A DNA stretch of 64,000 nucleotides from Deltaproteobacteria bacterium (GTDB lineage Bacteria > Desulfobacterota > DSM-4660 > Desulfatiglandales > Desulfatiglandaceae). Below the pieces are notes generated by a model, which saw only the letters and a program-made list of their open reading frames with translations, was not told where the DNA came from and ran no database searches. The position numbers and the translations under genes were made by a program. The DNA lies in the NCBI GenBank assembly GCA_029933075.1, contig JAOZOW010000003.1:1-64000 (forward strand). Reading direction: 5' to 3'. This document shows, one piece after another, positions 9,362 to 17,698 of the stretch (its first letter is position 1; the number at the start of each line of letters is the position of its first letter).

Positions 9362-9560
9362 AATAGGCTACTGTTGATAGAAAAATCACCCCTGTCCAAA
9401 ATCGGCTTTTGTGCTTTGACCTAAGGACACGGTGACCTTCTCCCGGGCGGCGTTGTGAGGGGGGAAGGCCAAAGACAAAAACAAGGGCAACATCATATTT
9501 GAGAGAATCATCAGTGGATAAGCCGGGCCAAATTCGGCCTTTGATAAATACCAGCGTCTA

Positions 9561-10721
9561 ATGGATGCAAAGAGGATAGCAATACTGGGCTCCACCGGCT
9601 CCATAGGAGTCAAGGCCCTGGAAGTAGTCCGGGCCCACCCGAATCGCTATAGAGTGCTGGGGCTGGCTGCAGGAAGAAACACCGGACTGCTCAGAAAACA
9701 GATCCGGGATTTCAAGCCCATAGCCGTTGCAGTACAGGACCAAGACCTGGTGCTGGAGCTGAAGAGAGAACTCGGGGGGGATGATTCACCCCTGCTCTTA
9801 TATGGAAATGAGGGTTATATCAAAATAGCTACTCTGGAGGAGGTTGATACGGTCATCTCGGCCATAACCGGTGCAGCCGGGTTGCTGCCCACATATGAAG
9901 CAATCAAGGCAGGGAAACACATTGCATTGGCCAACAAAGAAACCATGGTAATGGCAGGGCCCCTTGTCATGTCAGAAGCTGAAAATCGCGGGGTTCCGAT
10001 CCTGCCCATCGACAGTGAACACAGTGCAATTTTTCAGGCCTTGCAGGGGCACCCACGGGCTGATCTGAATCGAGTGATACTGACGGCATCCGGAGGCCCA
10101 TTCGTGGACATGAGTCTTGATGAGATGAAATCGGTGTCCCCGGCCCAAGCCCTTGATCACCCCAACTGGAGCATGGGGGCCAAGATCAGTATTGACTCGG
10201 CTACCCTCATGAACAAAGGTCTTGAGGCGATCGAGGCAAAGTGGCTCTTCAAATTAGAAATGCATCAGATCGGTATTCTTATTCATCCTCAAAGCATCGT
10301 GCATTCCATGGTGGAGTACAAGGATGGATCCATTCTGGCCCAGTTGGCAGTGCCGGACATGACGATTCCCATCTCCTATGCCCTCTCTTTTCCTCGCCAC
10401 CTGGAAACCAGTCTTCCACCGCTAAAGCTCGAAGAGGTGGGGACACTCACCTTCAGAGAGCCTGAGATGGACAAATTCAGGTGTCTTGAACTGGCCCTGA
10501 AAGCGGCAGATACGGGGGATAGTATGCCCGCAGTTCTCAATGGAGCTAACGAAGTCGCCGTAGCAGCCTTTATGGAGGGCCGTATAGGATTCCTTGATAT
10601 ACCTAAGCTCATTGAAAAAACAATGGGAGCCCATGACCCTCATCCGATTAACAGCATTGAGGCTGTAATAGAAGCTGACAGGTGGGCGAGGAAAAAGGCG
10701 GAAAAGGTGCTGACTCGATAG
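9561..10721 (+). CDS. dxr: 1-deoxy-D-xylulose 5-phosphate reductoisomerase
   Basis: Second step of the MEP pathway, converting DXP to MEP with NADPH; ispG at 50.8 kb serves the same pathway. The 386-residue protein opens with the nucleotide-binding AILGSTGSIG and has ALANKETMVMAG, the substrate-binding LPIDSEHSAIFQ and ILTASGGPF segments, and HPNWSMGAKISIDSATLMNK. The ATG at 9561 has only a weak ribosome site. A 199-base gap after cdsA holds no gene but contains one copy of a short dispersed sequence (9395-9419). Confidence 0.97.
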   Translation: MDAKRIAILGSTGSIGVKALEVVRAHPNRYRVLGLAAGRNTGLLRKQIRDFKPIAVAVQDQDLVLELKRELGGDDSPLLLYGNEGYIKIATLEEVDTVISAITGAAGLLPTYEAIKAGKHIALANKETMVMAGPLVMSEAENRGVPILPIDSEHSAIFQALQGHPRADLNRVILTASGGPFVDMSLDEMKSVSPAQALDHPNWSMGAKISIDSATLMNKGLEAIEAKWLFKLEMHQIGILIHPQSIVHSMVEYKDGSILAQLAVPDMTIPISYALSFPRHLETSLPPLKLEEVGTLTFREPEMDKFRCLELALKAADTGDSMPAVLNGANEVAVAAFMEGRIGFLDIPKLIEKTMGAHDPHPINSIEAVIEADRWARKKAEKVLTR

Positions 10722-10754
10722 CCGGTCATTGCACCGGGAGGACCTGATTAATCC

Positions 10755-11885
10755 ATGGACATTATTATCGATATTTTAGCCAACTTATTTGATTTCATAT
10801 TGTACTATCTGCTTCCTTTTGTGGTGGTACTGGGGATAATGATCTTTTTCCATGAACTGGGGCACTTTCTCGTTGCCAAATCTTTCAAAGTGAAAGTCCT
10901 TAAATTTGCCCTTGGCTTTGGCCCCAAACTGGTAGGGAAAACCGTTGGGGAAACCGAATATTCGATCCGTTATTTCCCTTTGGGCGGCTTTGTGAAAATG
11001 CTGGGAGAGGAGATAGAGGAAGAAGAAGAGATTGACCTTTCACCCGAGGACCAGGAAAGGGCCTTCAGTAATCAGCATGTGCTCAAAAGGATCGCCATCG
11101 TCTCAGCCGGACCGATGTTCAATCTGCTTCTGGCGTTATTCCTGTTTTGCGGTCTGTTTTTCTTCGCGGGCATGCAGGTGATGACCCCTGAAATCGGCCA
11201 GGTCAGTGCAGGTTCTCCTGCGCAGCGGGCCGGGCTGCTAAAAGGCGACCTTATTATGACCATGCAAGGGCAGAGGATCGAGAGGTGGTCCGACATTAAA
11301 AGACTGGTAAGGGAGGGGGCGGGGCAACCTTTGCACGTGACAGTGCGCAGGGATGGAAAACTTTTCAGTACAACCGTTGTCCCGGAGCAAGGAGTGGTAA
11401 AAAACGAGTTCGGGGAAGAGATCAAAACTCCTTTAATAGGTATCGTGGCAGCTGGCAAGATCAAAAAGATCGAACTCGGGGCAGGGCGGGCCTTTACAGA
11501 AGGGATCCGGGAAACCTGGAAATGGATCAAACTGACACTCCTGGTTATCTATAAGCTGCTACAGGGGGTCGTATCCATCAAAACCATCGGCGGGCCCATC
11601 CTGATCGGACAAATGGCCGGACAGATTGCCCAGGAGAGCTTCAGTTACCTTATCCCCTTCATGGGCATTATCACGGTGAACCTGGGTATCCTGAATCTAT
11701 TTCCCATCCCGATCCTCGACGGCGGGTTGATCCTCTTTCTGTTGATCGAGCTTCTGATGGGAAAACCCCTGAGCTTGAAGGCCAGAGAATGGGCGCAAAA
11801 AGTGGGTCTGGGCTTGCTGGTGCTTCTGATGCTCATTGTCACATATAATGACCTGGCAAGGTTGTCCAGGAAACTGCTCGGGTAA
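10755..11885 (+). CDS. rseP: Site-2 intramembrane zinc metalloprotease
   Basis: Cleaves membrane-embedded substrates such as anti-sigma factors or signal-peptide remnants. The zinc motif FHELGH (32-37) sits in the first membrane segment, a PDZ domain occupies roughly 125-215 (EIGQVSAGSPAQRAGL...), and the second metal motif NLFPIPILDGG is near the C-terminus, followed by the last membrane helices. It has 376 residues and one PDZ domain, compared with two PDZ domains and about 450 residues in E. coli RseP. It follows dxr by 33 bases. Confidence 0.95.
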   Translation: MDIIIDILANLFDFILYYLLPFVVVLGIMIFFHELGHFLVAKSFKVKVLKFALGFGPKLVGKTVGETEYSIRYFPLGGFVKMLGEEIEEEEEIDLSPEDQERAFSNQHVLKRIAIVSAGPMFNLLLALFLFCGLFFFAGMQVMTPEIGQVSAGSPAQRAGLLKGDLIMTMQGQRIERWSDIKRLVREGAGQPLHVTVRRDGKLFSTTVVPEQGVVKNEFGEEIKTPLIGIVAAGKIKKIELGAGRAFTEGIRETWKWIKLTLLVIYKLLQGVVSIKTIGGPILIGQMAGQIAQESFSYLIPFMGIITVNLGILNLFPIPILDGGLILFLLIELLMGKPLSLKAREWAQKVGLGLLVLLMLIVTYNDLARLSRKLLG

Positions 11886-11895
11886 AGAGAAAACC

Positions 11896-12600
11896 ATGAT
11901 ACTGGCCATAAATACTTCCACGCTTCAATTCGGGCTCGCATTGCTGAAGGATGACGGCTCCATCATGGCCGAGCATCTCACCGCGGGACAGAAAGGCCAT
12001 TTCGGTCATCTCATGCCGGCACTTGAATTCTTGCTCTCAGGCTTGAGCGCGAGCATACAGGACACCAAAGCCCTTGTGGTAGCAAAGGGGCCGGGCAGCT
12101 TTACCGGCCTGAGGGTCGGGCTCTCTTTTGCCAAGGGACTCTGTTATGCCCTTGGAGTGCCCCTTATCGGCGTTTCCAGCCTTGAAGCCTTAGCCCACCA
12201 AGTACCCTCTGCGGGTCTTCCCATTACGCCCGTTCTCGATTCCAGGAAAGGCGAGCTTTTTACCGCCCAGTACATATGGTCGGAAGCCCAAACCCTGACC
12301 AAAACAATGGAAGATGCATCCACGAGGCTTGATCAGTTCCCATCCATGTTTAAGGTGCAGACCGTTTTTGTGGGCAACAACTTCCCGGTCCAGGCCCCTC
12401 TGATCACTCAGGTGATGGGGCCCGGGGCCAATCTTGCTCCTCCTGTCTGCTGGAACCTCAGGGCCTCTTCGGTCGGTTCGCTGGGTATAGTTCGTTACCA
12501 TGCCAGGGACTTTGACGACCCTAAAGGCCTGACACCCATTTATCTAAGGCCGCCCGAAATAAGGCCCAATCCCGCGGGTCTCATGGATCCTACTGCCTGA
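11896..12600 (+). CDS. tsaB: tRNA threonylcarbamoyladenosine biosynthesis protein TsaB
   Basis: Scaffold partner of TsaD and TsaE in forming the t6A37 modification on ANN-decoding tRNAs (the window also encodes a tRNA-Thr, a substrate type). The opening MILAINTSTLQFGLALL and the segment VVAKGPGSFTGLRVGLSFAKG are typical of the ASKHA-fold TsaB group. The ATG at 11896 is preferred over an upstream in-frame ATG at 11836 that would overlap rseP by 50 bases. About 234 residues. It follows rseP by 10 bases. Confidence 0.93.
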   Translation: MILAINTSTLQFGLALLKDDGSIMAEHLTAGQKGHFGHLMPALEFLLSGLSASIQDTKALVVAKGPGSFTGLRVGLSFAKGLCYALGVPLIGVSSLEALAHQVPSAGLPITPVLDSRKGELFTAQYIWSEAQTLTKTMEDASTRLDQFPSMFKVQTVFVGNNFPVQAPLITQVMGPGANLAPPVCWNLRASSVGSLGIVRYHARDFDDPKGLTPIYLRPPEIRPNPAGLMDPTA

Positions 12601-12796
12601 AAGCAGAAAGGGAGATTGCATACCTGATATGCCGCCACTGGTGACAGAAACATTGACAAGGGAGTTTAAAGCATAATAAAAAATCATACCCGACTCTTCC
12701 TTGGATTATCAACGGCGTGCGGTCGGGTGCGCAGTCCCGGAAGGGGCTGGAAAGAGGCCGATTCAGATCTAGAAAAACTTTACCCGATATAATCAT

Positions 12797-13456
12797 TTGG
12801 ACACCTCACGGATCTATAACAAGTGGCCGCTGGCCAGGGAAGGTTTTCCCTTTATAGGGATGGGCTGTGCCCTGACCCTGTTATTTTCTTACCTCGGTTG
12901 TCTGTCACTCTCGGTTCCGGCAGGGTTGCTCAGCCTTTTCATTACCTTTTTTTTTAGAGATCCCGATCGTAAGAACGGCGCCCAACACAAGGCGGTACTC
13001 TCCCCTGCCGACGGAAAAGTATTGAGAATACAAAGGCTCGAGGGAACCGAAAACGCCCTTGGAGAGCCCGCCATCAAGATCAGCATATTTATGTCCGTGT
13101 TCAATGTGCATGTGAACCGAATTCCCGTCAGAGGGGTGATTGAGATGGTCTCTTACCGGCCGGGGAGGTTTTTTCCCGCCAATCTTGACAAAGCATCCGA
13201 ATATAATGAGAGAAACAAGATCATCCTTCGGACCGACAACTCACAGAAGATTGTCTTCATCCAAATTGCGGGGCTCATTGCCCGCCGGATCGCATGCTGG
13301 GTCGGGGAAGGGGATCTGGTGGAGGCGGGCCAGCGGTTCGGACTCATCAGGTTTGGCTCCAGGCTGGAGGTGTATCTTCCCGCGATCTGCCACGTCACAG
13401 CAACTCAGGGCCAGAAAGTAAGAGCAGGGGAAACCGTGCTGGGGTATCTGCCATGA
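12797..13456 (+). CDS. psd: Phosphatidylserine decarboxylase proenzyme
   Basis: Makes phosphatidylethanolamine from phosphatidylserine. The 219-residue protein is the short Psd form: REGFPFI, two N-terminal membrane helices, LSPADGKV, the VFNVHVNRIP segment, and the autocleavage site RFGS with Gly187-Ser188, where Ser becomes the pyruvoyl group. Start choice is awkward: the only in-frame candidate before the conserved region is TTG at 12797, with no clear ribosome site and a stop at 12770-12772. It overlaps pssA by 4 bases, so both steps of PE synthesis are coupled. Confidence 0.94.
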   Translation: MDTSRIYNKWPLAREGFPFIGMGCALTLLFSYLGCLSLSVPAGLLSLFITFFFRDPDRKNGAQHKAVLSPADGKVLRIQRLEGTENALGEPAIKISIFMSVFNVHVNRIPVRGVIEMVSYRPGRFFPANLDKASEYNERNKIILRTDNSQKIVFIQIAGLIARRIACWVGEGDLVEAGQRFGLIRFGSRLEVYLPAICHVTATQGQKVRAGETVLGYLP

Positions 13457-14280
13457 AACCAAGAAGAAAAAAAAGACCAAAAAGAAAAGGAAAAAGGGGA
13501 ATCTATCTCCTCCCCAACCTCTTTACCACTGCCAGTTTGTTCGGAGGATTTTTCGCTATCATAGCGGCCATACAGGGCAGATATGAATCGGCCGCCATTG
13601 CGATTCTCGTATCTTGCTGCTTTGATGCCCTTGACGGCAAGATAGCGCGCTTTACTCAGACAACCAGCCATTTTGGCACCGAATACGACTCTCTGTCCGA
13701 CTTGGTGGCATTTGGAGTGGCCCCCGGCGTGCTGGCTTTTCAGTGGGCCTTAAAGCCGTTCGGCAGGCTCGGATGGCTTGCATGCTTCATGTATGTCACC
13801 TGCGGAGCACTCAGACTCGCACGATTCAATGTCCAGAAGAACAATATTCAGGCAGGCCACTTCAAGGGCCTCCCAATCCCTGCAGCAGCCACCTTCATTG
13901 CCTCCATGATCCTTTTTACCAGTGCCCTGGGGGGGCTAAAGGAGTCCAGACATATTGTGATCATTATACTGATATATGCTCTGTCCTTCCTGATGGTGAG
14001 CACCATCAATTACTTCAGTTTTAAGGAACTTGATCTGAGAAGGCAAAAGCCTTTCAATGTGTTGGTAGGTATCATACTCGCTCTCATGGTTATCGCCTAC
14101 AGACCGAAAATAATGCTTTTTTTCATCCTCGGCGCATATATCGTGTCCGGGCCGGCGATCTTCATCAGACAGTATTACAGGAGGAAGCTCTCAGGGGGTC
14201 ATTCTACCGAGGTCGCCTCAGAGTCCCCAGGTGATATGAAGAATCCTCCCGAGAGAACCCCTTATATTAGTCCCAAATGA
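13453..14280 (+). CDS. pssA: CDP-diacylglycerol-serine O-phosphatidyltransferase
   Basis: Integral membrane enzyme producing phosphatidylserine, the substrate of the neighbouring Psd. It contains the CDP-alcohol phosphotransferase motif DGKIAR, eight residues, Gly, three residues, Asp, three residues, Asp (within DALDGKIARF to YDSLSD), and several hydrophobic helices. The ATG at 13453 overlaps the psd stop as ATGA; a longer in-frame opening from 13294 lies inside psd and is rejected. A lysine/arginine-rich N-terminus precedes the first helix. About 275 residues. Confidence 0.95.
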   Translation: MKPRRKKRPKRKGKRGIYLLPNLFTTASLFGGFFAIIAAIQGRYESAAIAILVSCCFDALDGKIARFTQTTSHFGTEYDSLSDLVAFGVAPGVLAFQWALKPFGRLGWLACFMYVTCGALRLARFNVQKNNIQAGHFKGLPIPAAATFIASMILFTSALGGLKESRHIVIIILIYALSFLMVSTINYFSFKELDLRRQKPFNVLVGIILALMVIAYRPKIMLFFILGAYIVSGPAIFIRQYYRRKLSGGHSTEVASESPGDMKNPPERTPYISPK

Positions 14281-14840
14281 GAATTACAGGCGGGCAAGCC
14301 AAAGGCCGGCTCCTATTTTCCCCGAGAGGCCTCCGCATCCGCCCTACTACGGACCAGGTCCGGGAGTCGATTTTCAGCATCATCGGTCAGGACCTCTCCG
14401 GCCTAAAGGTGTTAGATCTCTTTGCTGGTACAGGTGCGCTGGGGCTGGAGGCCCTGAGCAGGGGCGCAGACTGTGCGCTTTTTATCGATAATTCGCCCCA
14501 ATCCATGCGCCTTATAAAAAGAAACTTGGAGCTGTGCGGATACTACGAGAGAGGGATTGTGTTCAAACGGGACCTCAAAAGAGGCATCCCTTGGTCGCAC
14601 CCCTTTTTCGATCAGGAAATCGATCTTGTGTTTATGGATCCCCCATACGGAAAGGATTTTCTTCCCCCATTGCTTGAAGAACTCTCCACCGGAAAGGGCC
14701 TTTCATCAAGGGCGCAGATAGTGACGGAGTCGTTCAAAAAATTTGACCCTCCCGCATTGGGCGGTGCCCTCGGTTTGCAGGACAGCCGCTCATACGGGGA
14801 TACGCGGATTAGCATCTATGGATATGGAGTAAAACAATGA
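14277..14840 (+). CDS. rsmD: 16S rRNA (guanine966-N2)-methyltransferase
   Basis: SAM-dependent methyltransferase that modifies G966 of 16S rRNA. The opening MRITGGQAKGRLL, the RPTTDQVRESIFSII region, the SAM-binding motif VLDLFAGTGALGLEALSRGA and the catalytic DPPYG all match. It has 187 residues. It overlaps pssA and coaD by 4 bases each; the rsmD-coaD pairing is common in bacteria and supports the call. Confidence 0.96.
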   Translation: MRITGGQAKGRLLFSPRGLRIRPTTDQVRESIFSIIGQDLSGLKVLDLFAGTGALGLEALSRGADCALFIDNSPQSMRLIKRNLELCGYYERGIVFKRDLKRGIPWSHPFFDQEIDLVFMDPPYGKDFLPPLLEELSTGKGLSSRAQIVTESFKKFDPPALGGALGLQDSRSYGDTRISIYGYGVKQ

Positions 14841-15334
14841 GTGAAAAAACAGCCATTTACCCGGGATTTTTCGATCCGATCACCAACGGGCACCTGAGTA
14901 TAGTTAACCGCGCATTGAAAATCTTTGATAAGCTGATCATCGCAATTCTCAAGAACCCTCAAAAAGCCCCCCTGTTCAGCATAGAAGAGAGGATTTACAT
15001 GATCCGGGAAGCCCTCAAGGGGGTCGAAAACATAGAGGTGGACACTTTTGATGGGTTACTGGTGGATTATGCGGTAGAAAAGAATTCCAACGTAGTGGTT
15101 AGGGGGCTGCGAGCCCTTTCCGATTTTGAATATGAATTCCAGATGGCGCTCATGAACCGAAAGCTGAACAGAAACGTCCAGTCCATATTCCTGATGACAG
15201 ACTATAAGTGGTTTTATACAAGCTCCACCATTATCAAAGAGGCAGCCAGCTTCGGGGGAGATATCAGCGGCCTCGTCCCGGACGTGGTTAACCGCAAGTT
15301 GAAGGAAAAGTTCTCCCCCACAAAAAATACTTGA
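14837..15334 (+). CDS. coaD: Pantetheine-phosphate adenylyltransferase
   Basis: Transfers AMP from ATP to 4'-phosphopantetheine, the penultimate step of CoA synthesis. The 165-residue protein has the nucleotidyltransferase motif PGFFDPITNGH (the TxGH form), VVVRGLRALSDFEYE and the C-terminal TSSTIIKE motif corresponding to ISSTxxRE. It is the last gene of the tightly overlapping psd-pssA-rsmD-coaD unit; a promoter for the next gene overlaps its stop codon. Confidence 0.97.
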   Translation: MSEKTAIYPGFFDPITNGHLSIVNRALKIFDKLIIAILKNPQKAPLFSIEERIYMIREALKGVENIEVDTFDGLLVDYAVEKNSNVVVRGLRALSDFEYEFQMALMNRKLNRNVQSIFLMTDYKWFYTSSTIIKEAASFGGDISGLVPDVVNRKLKEKFSPTKNT

Positions 15335-15359
15335 CACCATTTTTTGCTTAAGCCATATT
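15331..15359 (+). promoter_or_regulatory. Sigma70-type promoter for the IHF/HU gene
   Basis: A perfect TTGACA at 15331-15336, a 17-base spacer and CATATT at 15354-15359 (4 of 6 matches to TATAAT), in AT-rich DNA 73 bases before the GTG start of the nucleoid-protein gene. It overlaps the coaD stop, giving the IHF gene its own transcription start. Confidence 0.5.
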
Positions 15360-15431
15360 CATTACTCAAAAAATTGAAATAGGCAGGGTTGTTTTTTCTG
15401 AAGTCTTCAATTTTGCGGGGGAGGATTCAAG

Positions 15432-15719
15432 GTGGCCTTGACCAAAGAGAAGATTATCAACAGCATCTACTATCAGGTAGGACTCAGCAAGAGTCAGTCG
15501 CGGGCGGTCGTTGAGAGTCTCCTCGAGATAATGAAGAGAACCCTGGAAAACGGTGAGAATATCCTCATCAGTGGCTTCGGCAAATTTGAAGTCAAAAAAA
15601 AATCGGCCCGGAGGGGGAGGAATCCTCAAACCACTGAAGACCTCCAGTTAAGGGCGAGACGTGTGGTGGTGTTCAAGACTTCCGGTGTGCTCCGAAACAA
15701 GATTAATCAGTCTCTTTAA
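15432..15719 (+). CDS. ihfA: Integration host factor alpha/HU-family DNA-binding protein
   Basis: A 95-residue nucleoid-associated protein that bends DNA as a dimer. The helical N-terminal half and the beta-arm region with ILISGFGKFEVKKKSARRGR and NPQT are typical; the arm sequence resembles IHF alpha more than HU. Start is GTG at 15432 behind GGGGGAGG. Its stop overlaps the stop of the convergent rlpA-like gene by two bases, so the two transcripts meet end to end. IHF commonly helps sigma54-dependent promoters, but no such target is visible here. Confidence 0.9.
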   Translation: MALTKEKIINSIYYQVGLSKSQSRAVVESLLEIMKRTLENGENILISGFGKFEVKKKSARRGRNPQTTEDLQLRARRVVVFKTSGVLRNKINQSL

Positions 15720-16588
15720 AGGCTTACGATAAAGGCCTCCTCAAATCCCATTGCCTCCAGCCTCTTCTCGACTTCCCCTGCTTGCCTAAGGGTCTTGGAC
15801 TTGGAAACCCTGAGCCGGTAGAGCTTCCCTTTCCTTCTATCCTCGTAAACCGAGATATCCACATAATCGAAAATGACCCTGAGGCGGTCGGCGAGCCTCA
15901 AGGCATTGTTCCTGTCCTTGAACGCTCCCACCTGAACGGCGAATTCTCCCACCTTGAAATCCTTTATCTCCACAACATGCTTCACGCCTACGGAAGACCT
16001 GAACTTCCCCACCTCTCTGCCGAGGGCGACCACTTTAACCCTGCCCACCCCCGGACCAATTAGCCCGATCTCCTTTGCGGCCGCATAAGACAGGTCGATG
16101 ATCCTACCCTTTACAAAAGGTCCCCTGTCATTGATCTTGAGAATCACCGACCTGTTATTGGACAGGTTCTGGACTTTAACGTAGGTGCCCATGGGGAGAA
16201 TTTTGTGGGCGGCGCTCTTCTTGTACATATCAAATATTTCACCGCTGGCCGTGCGACGGCCCTGAAATTCCTTCCCATACCAGGAGGCAAGGCCCACCTC
16301 CACAAAGCCCTCCGAATCGGGCAGGGGATAATAGCGCTCGCCATTAACCACATACGGCCTCAGGGTAGGGGCTTTTTTCTTCTCAGGCAGGATAATGAGC
16401 TTTTTGGGAGGGGGGACAGGTCTTTTAGGATAACGTATCTCCCGGGCACAACCCAGAAGCCATATGGAAATCGCTGCAAGTAACAGGAAACATGGCCTTA
16501 TTGCCCGAACTTTCCTGGCTATTCCCGTAAAGCGACCGAGGGTGATAGCGCTAAAAACTTCCAGCTCCCTAAGTTTCATGTGATTCAT
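15716..16588 (-). CDS. rlpA: RlpA-like septal lipoprotein with SPOR domain
   Basis: Outer-membrane lipoprotein of the rare-lipoprotein-A family, which in some bacteria cleaves denuded peptidoglycan at the division site. A lipobox LLGC follows a hydrophobic stretch. The double-psi beta-barrel domain runs from GLASWYGKEFQGRRTASGE to IIDLSYAAAKEIG. A C-terminal SPOR domain begins at FAVQVGAFKDRNNA. The start is uncertain: in-frame ATGs lie at 16588 and 16579 and a TTG at 16606, none with a good ribosome site. The N-terminal region before the lipobox is unusually long, so a further downstream start is possible. Confidence 0.88.
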   Translation of the reverse strand: MNHMKLRELEVFSAITLGRFTGIARKVRAIRPCFLLLAAISIWLLGCAREIRYPKRPVPPPKKLIILPEKKKAPTLRPYVVNGERYYPLPDSEGFVEVGLASWYGKEFQGRRTASGEIFDMYKKSAAHKILPMGTYVKVQNLSNNRSVILKINDRGPFVKGRIIDLSYAAAKEIGLIGPGVGRVKVVALGREVGKFRSSVGVKHVVEIKDFKVGEFAVQVGAFKDRNNALRLADRLRVIFDYVDISVYEDRRKGKLYRLRVSKSKTLRQAGEVEKRLEAMGFEEAFIVSL

Positions 16589-16755
16589 GGGCACGATCCA
16601 GGGCAAAATTTCATCTATGGAATCAATGGCTGAACTTTGTAGTTAGAGGAGAATCTCTCCTGAAACCATCCTCTCCCGTTGAAGCCTGGCTGTTTTATTA
16701 ATACTTGAATGTCCGCATCAATTCAACCCTGCCTTTTCTCTCTTTCCGATTTTGC

Positions 16756-16784
16756 TTGACATAAAAATGAAATTTGATTAAATT
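16756..16784 (+). promoter_or_regulatory. Sigma70-type promoter of the SDR-had-oah cluster
   Basis: TTGACA (16756-16761), a 17-base spacer and TAAATT (16779-16784), or TTAAAT one base earlier. The surrounding DNA is much more AT-rich than the neighbouring genes. Transcription would begin near 16791, about 95 bases upstream of the SDR gene and just at the edge of the palindrome at 16793-16820. Confidence 0.5.
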
Positions 16785-16792
16785 CCACATTT

Positions 16793-16820
16793 TAATTACA
16801 TTGTGACTACAATGTAATTA
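16793..16820 (+). promoter_or_regulatory. Perfect 28-bp palindromic operator candidate
   Basis: TAATTACATTGT (16793-16804), spacer GACT, then ACAATGTAATTA (16809-16820): twelve perfectly paired bases on each side. It starts where transcription from the promoter at 16756-16784 should begin, the classical position for a repressor of the TetR, MarR or GntR kind. The regulator is not encoded nearby. A related half is found at 21185-21197 ahead of the decarboxylase beta gene. Confidence 0.6.
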
Positions 16821-16885
16821 TATCCCTGCCCCGGTAGAAATCTGACAGACCCGGGCATTTTATCCACACTGAAAGGCATAACTCC

Positions 16886-17638
16886 ATGAGATTAAAGAAT
16901 AAAATCGCATTAGTTACAGGGAGCAGCCGTGGGGTGGGCAGGGCCATAGTCCTCGCCTATGCCAGGGAGGGGGCCAATGTAGTGGTCAATTATACCTCCA
17001 ACGAGGCCGCGGCAAACGAGGTAGTCGAAGCCATTGGTGGCATGGGGTCCCGTGCCATCGCGGTCAGGGCTGACGTGGCGGTCAAGTCTGATGTCGAGCG
17101 CCTGGTTCAAAGCACCGTGGAAACCTTTGGGAGGATAGATATCCTGGTCAACAACGCAGGATTTACGCGGCCCGCCCTGATGCTCAAAATGACAGAAGAT
17201 CAGTGGGACCAGGTGGTAGACATCCACCTGAAAGGGGCCTTCCTCTGCTCCCAAGCGGCAGCGCGGCATATGAAAGAGCAAAACAGCGGGAAGATCATTA
17301 ACGTCACATCTGTGGCAGGCCTGGTCGGCACGGTGGGACAAATAAATTACAGTGCAGCAAAAGGCGGGGTCATCAGTATGACCAAATCCCTCGCCCGAGA
17401 ACTGGCACGTTATAATATCTGCGCCAATGTCATATCCCTGGGTATTGTTGCCACGGATATGACTGAAAAGATCCGAACGGACGAAAAGCTCAAAGAAATC
17501 TATATGAACAGGATCCTTCTCAAGCGTTTTGCGGAACCGGATGACATTTCTCCGGCTTTCGTATTTCTGGCATCCGATGAGAGTAATTACATCACGGGAC
17601 AGCTCCTGTGCGTAGACGGTGGTTACGGCATGATTTAG
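16886..17638 (+). CDS. Short-chain dehydrogenase/reductase (FabG-like), probable 3-hydroxyacyl-CoA dehydrogenase
   Basis: NAD(P)-dependent Rossmann-fold oxidoreductase of 250 residues. It has the cofactor loop TGSSRGVG (11-18), the NNAG motif, the catalytic serine in NVTSVAG and the YSAAK Tyr-Lys pair, plus a C-terminal LLCVDGGYGM. Sequence alone says FabG/SDR. Its place as the first gene after a regulated promoter, directly before had and oah, suggests it oxidises a CoA thioester of the benzoyl-CoA pathway, for example 3-hydroxypimeloyl-CoA. A housekeeping 3-oxoacyl-ACP reductase is the alternative; no other fatty-acid synthesis gene adjoins it. Confidence 0.85.
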   Translation: MRLKNKIALVTGSSRGVGRAIVLAYAREGANVVVNYTSNEAAANEVVEAIGGMGSRAIAVRADVAVKSDVERLVQSTVETFGRIDILVNNAGFTRPALMLKMTEDQWDQVVDIHLKGAFLCSQAAARHMKEQNSGKIINVTSVAGLVGTVGQINYSAAKGGVISMTKSLARELARYNICANVISLGIVATDMTEKIRTDEKLKEIYMNRILLKRFAEPDDISPAFVFLASDESNYITGQLLCVDGGYGMI

Positions 17639-17698
17639 AACCTTCATATTTCCATGATTTAAACAGGAACAATTACTTGATTTTTAAGGAGGATCAAA

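Noticed and set aside
16910-17647. 245-codon frame antisense to the SDR gene
   Set aside because: The plus-strand SDR has the full cofactor and catalytic motifs; the reverse frame is a known effect of GC-biased codons.
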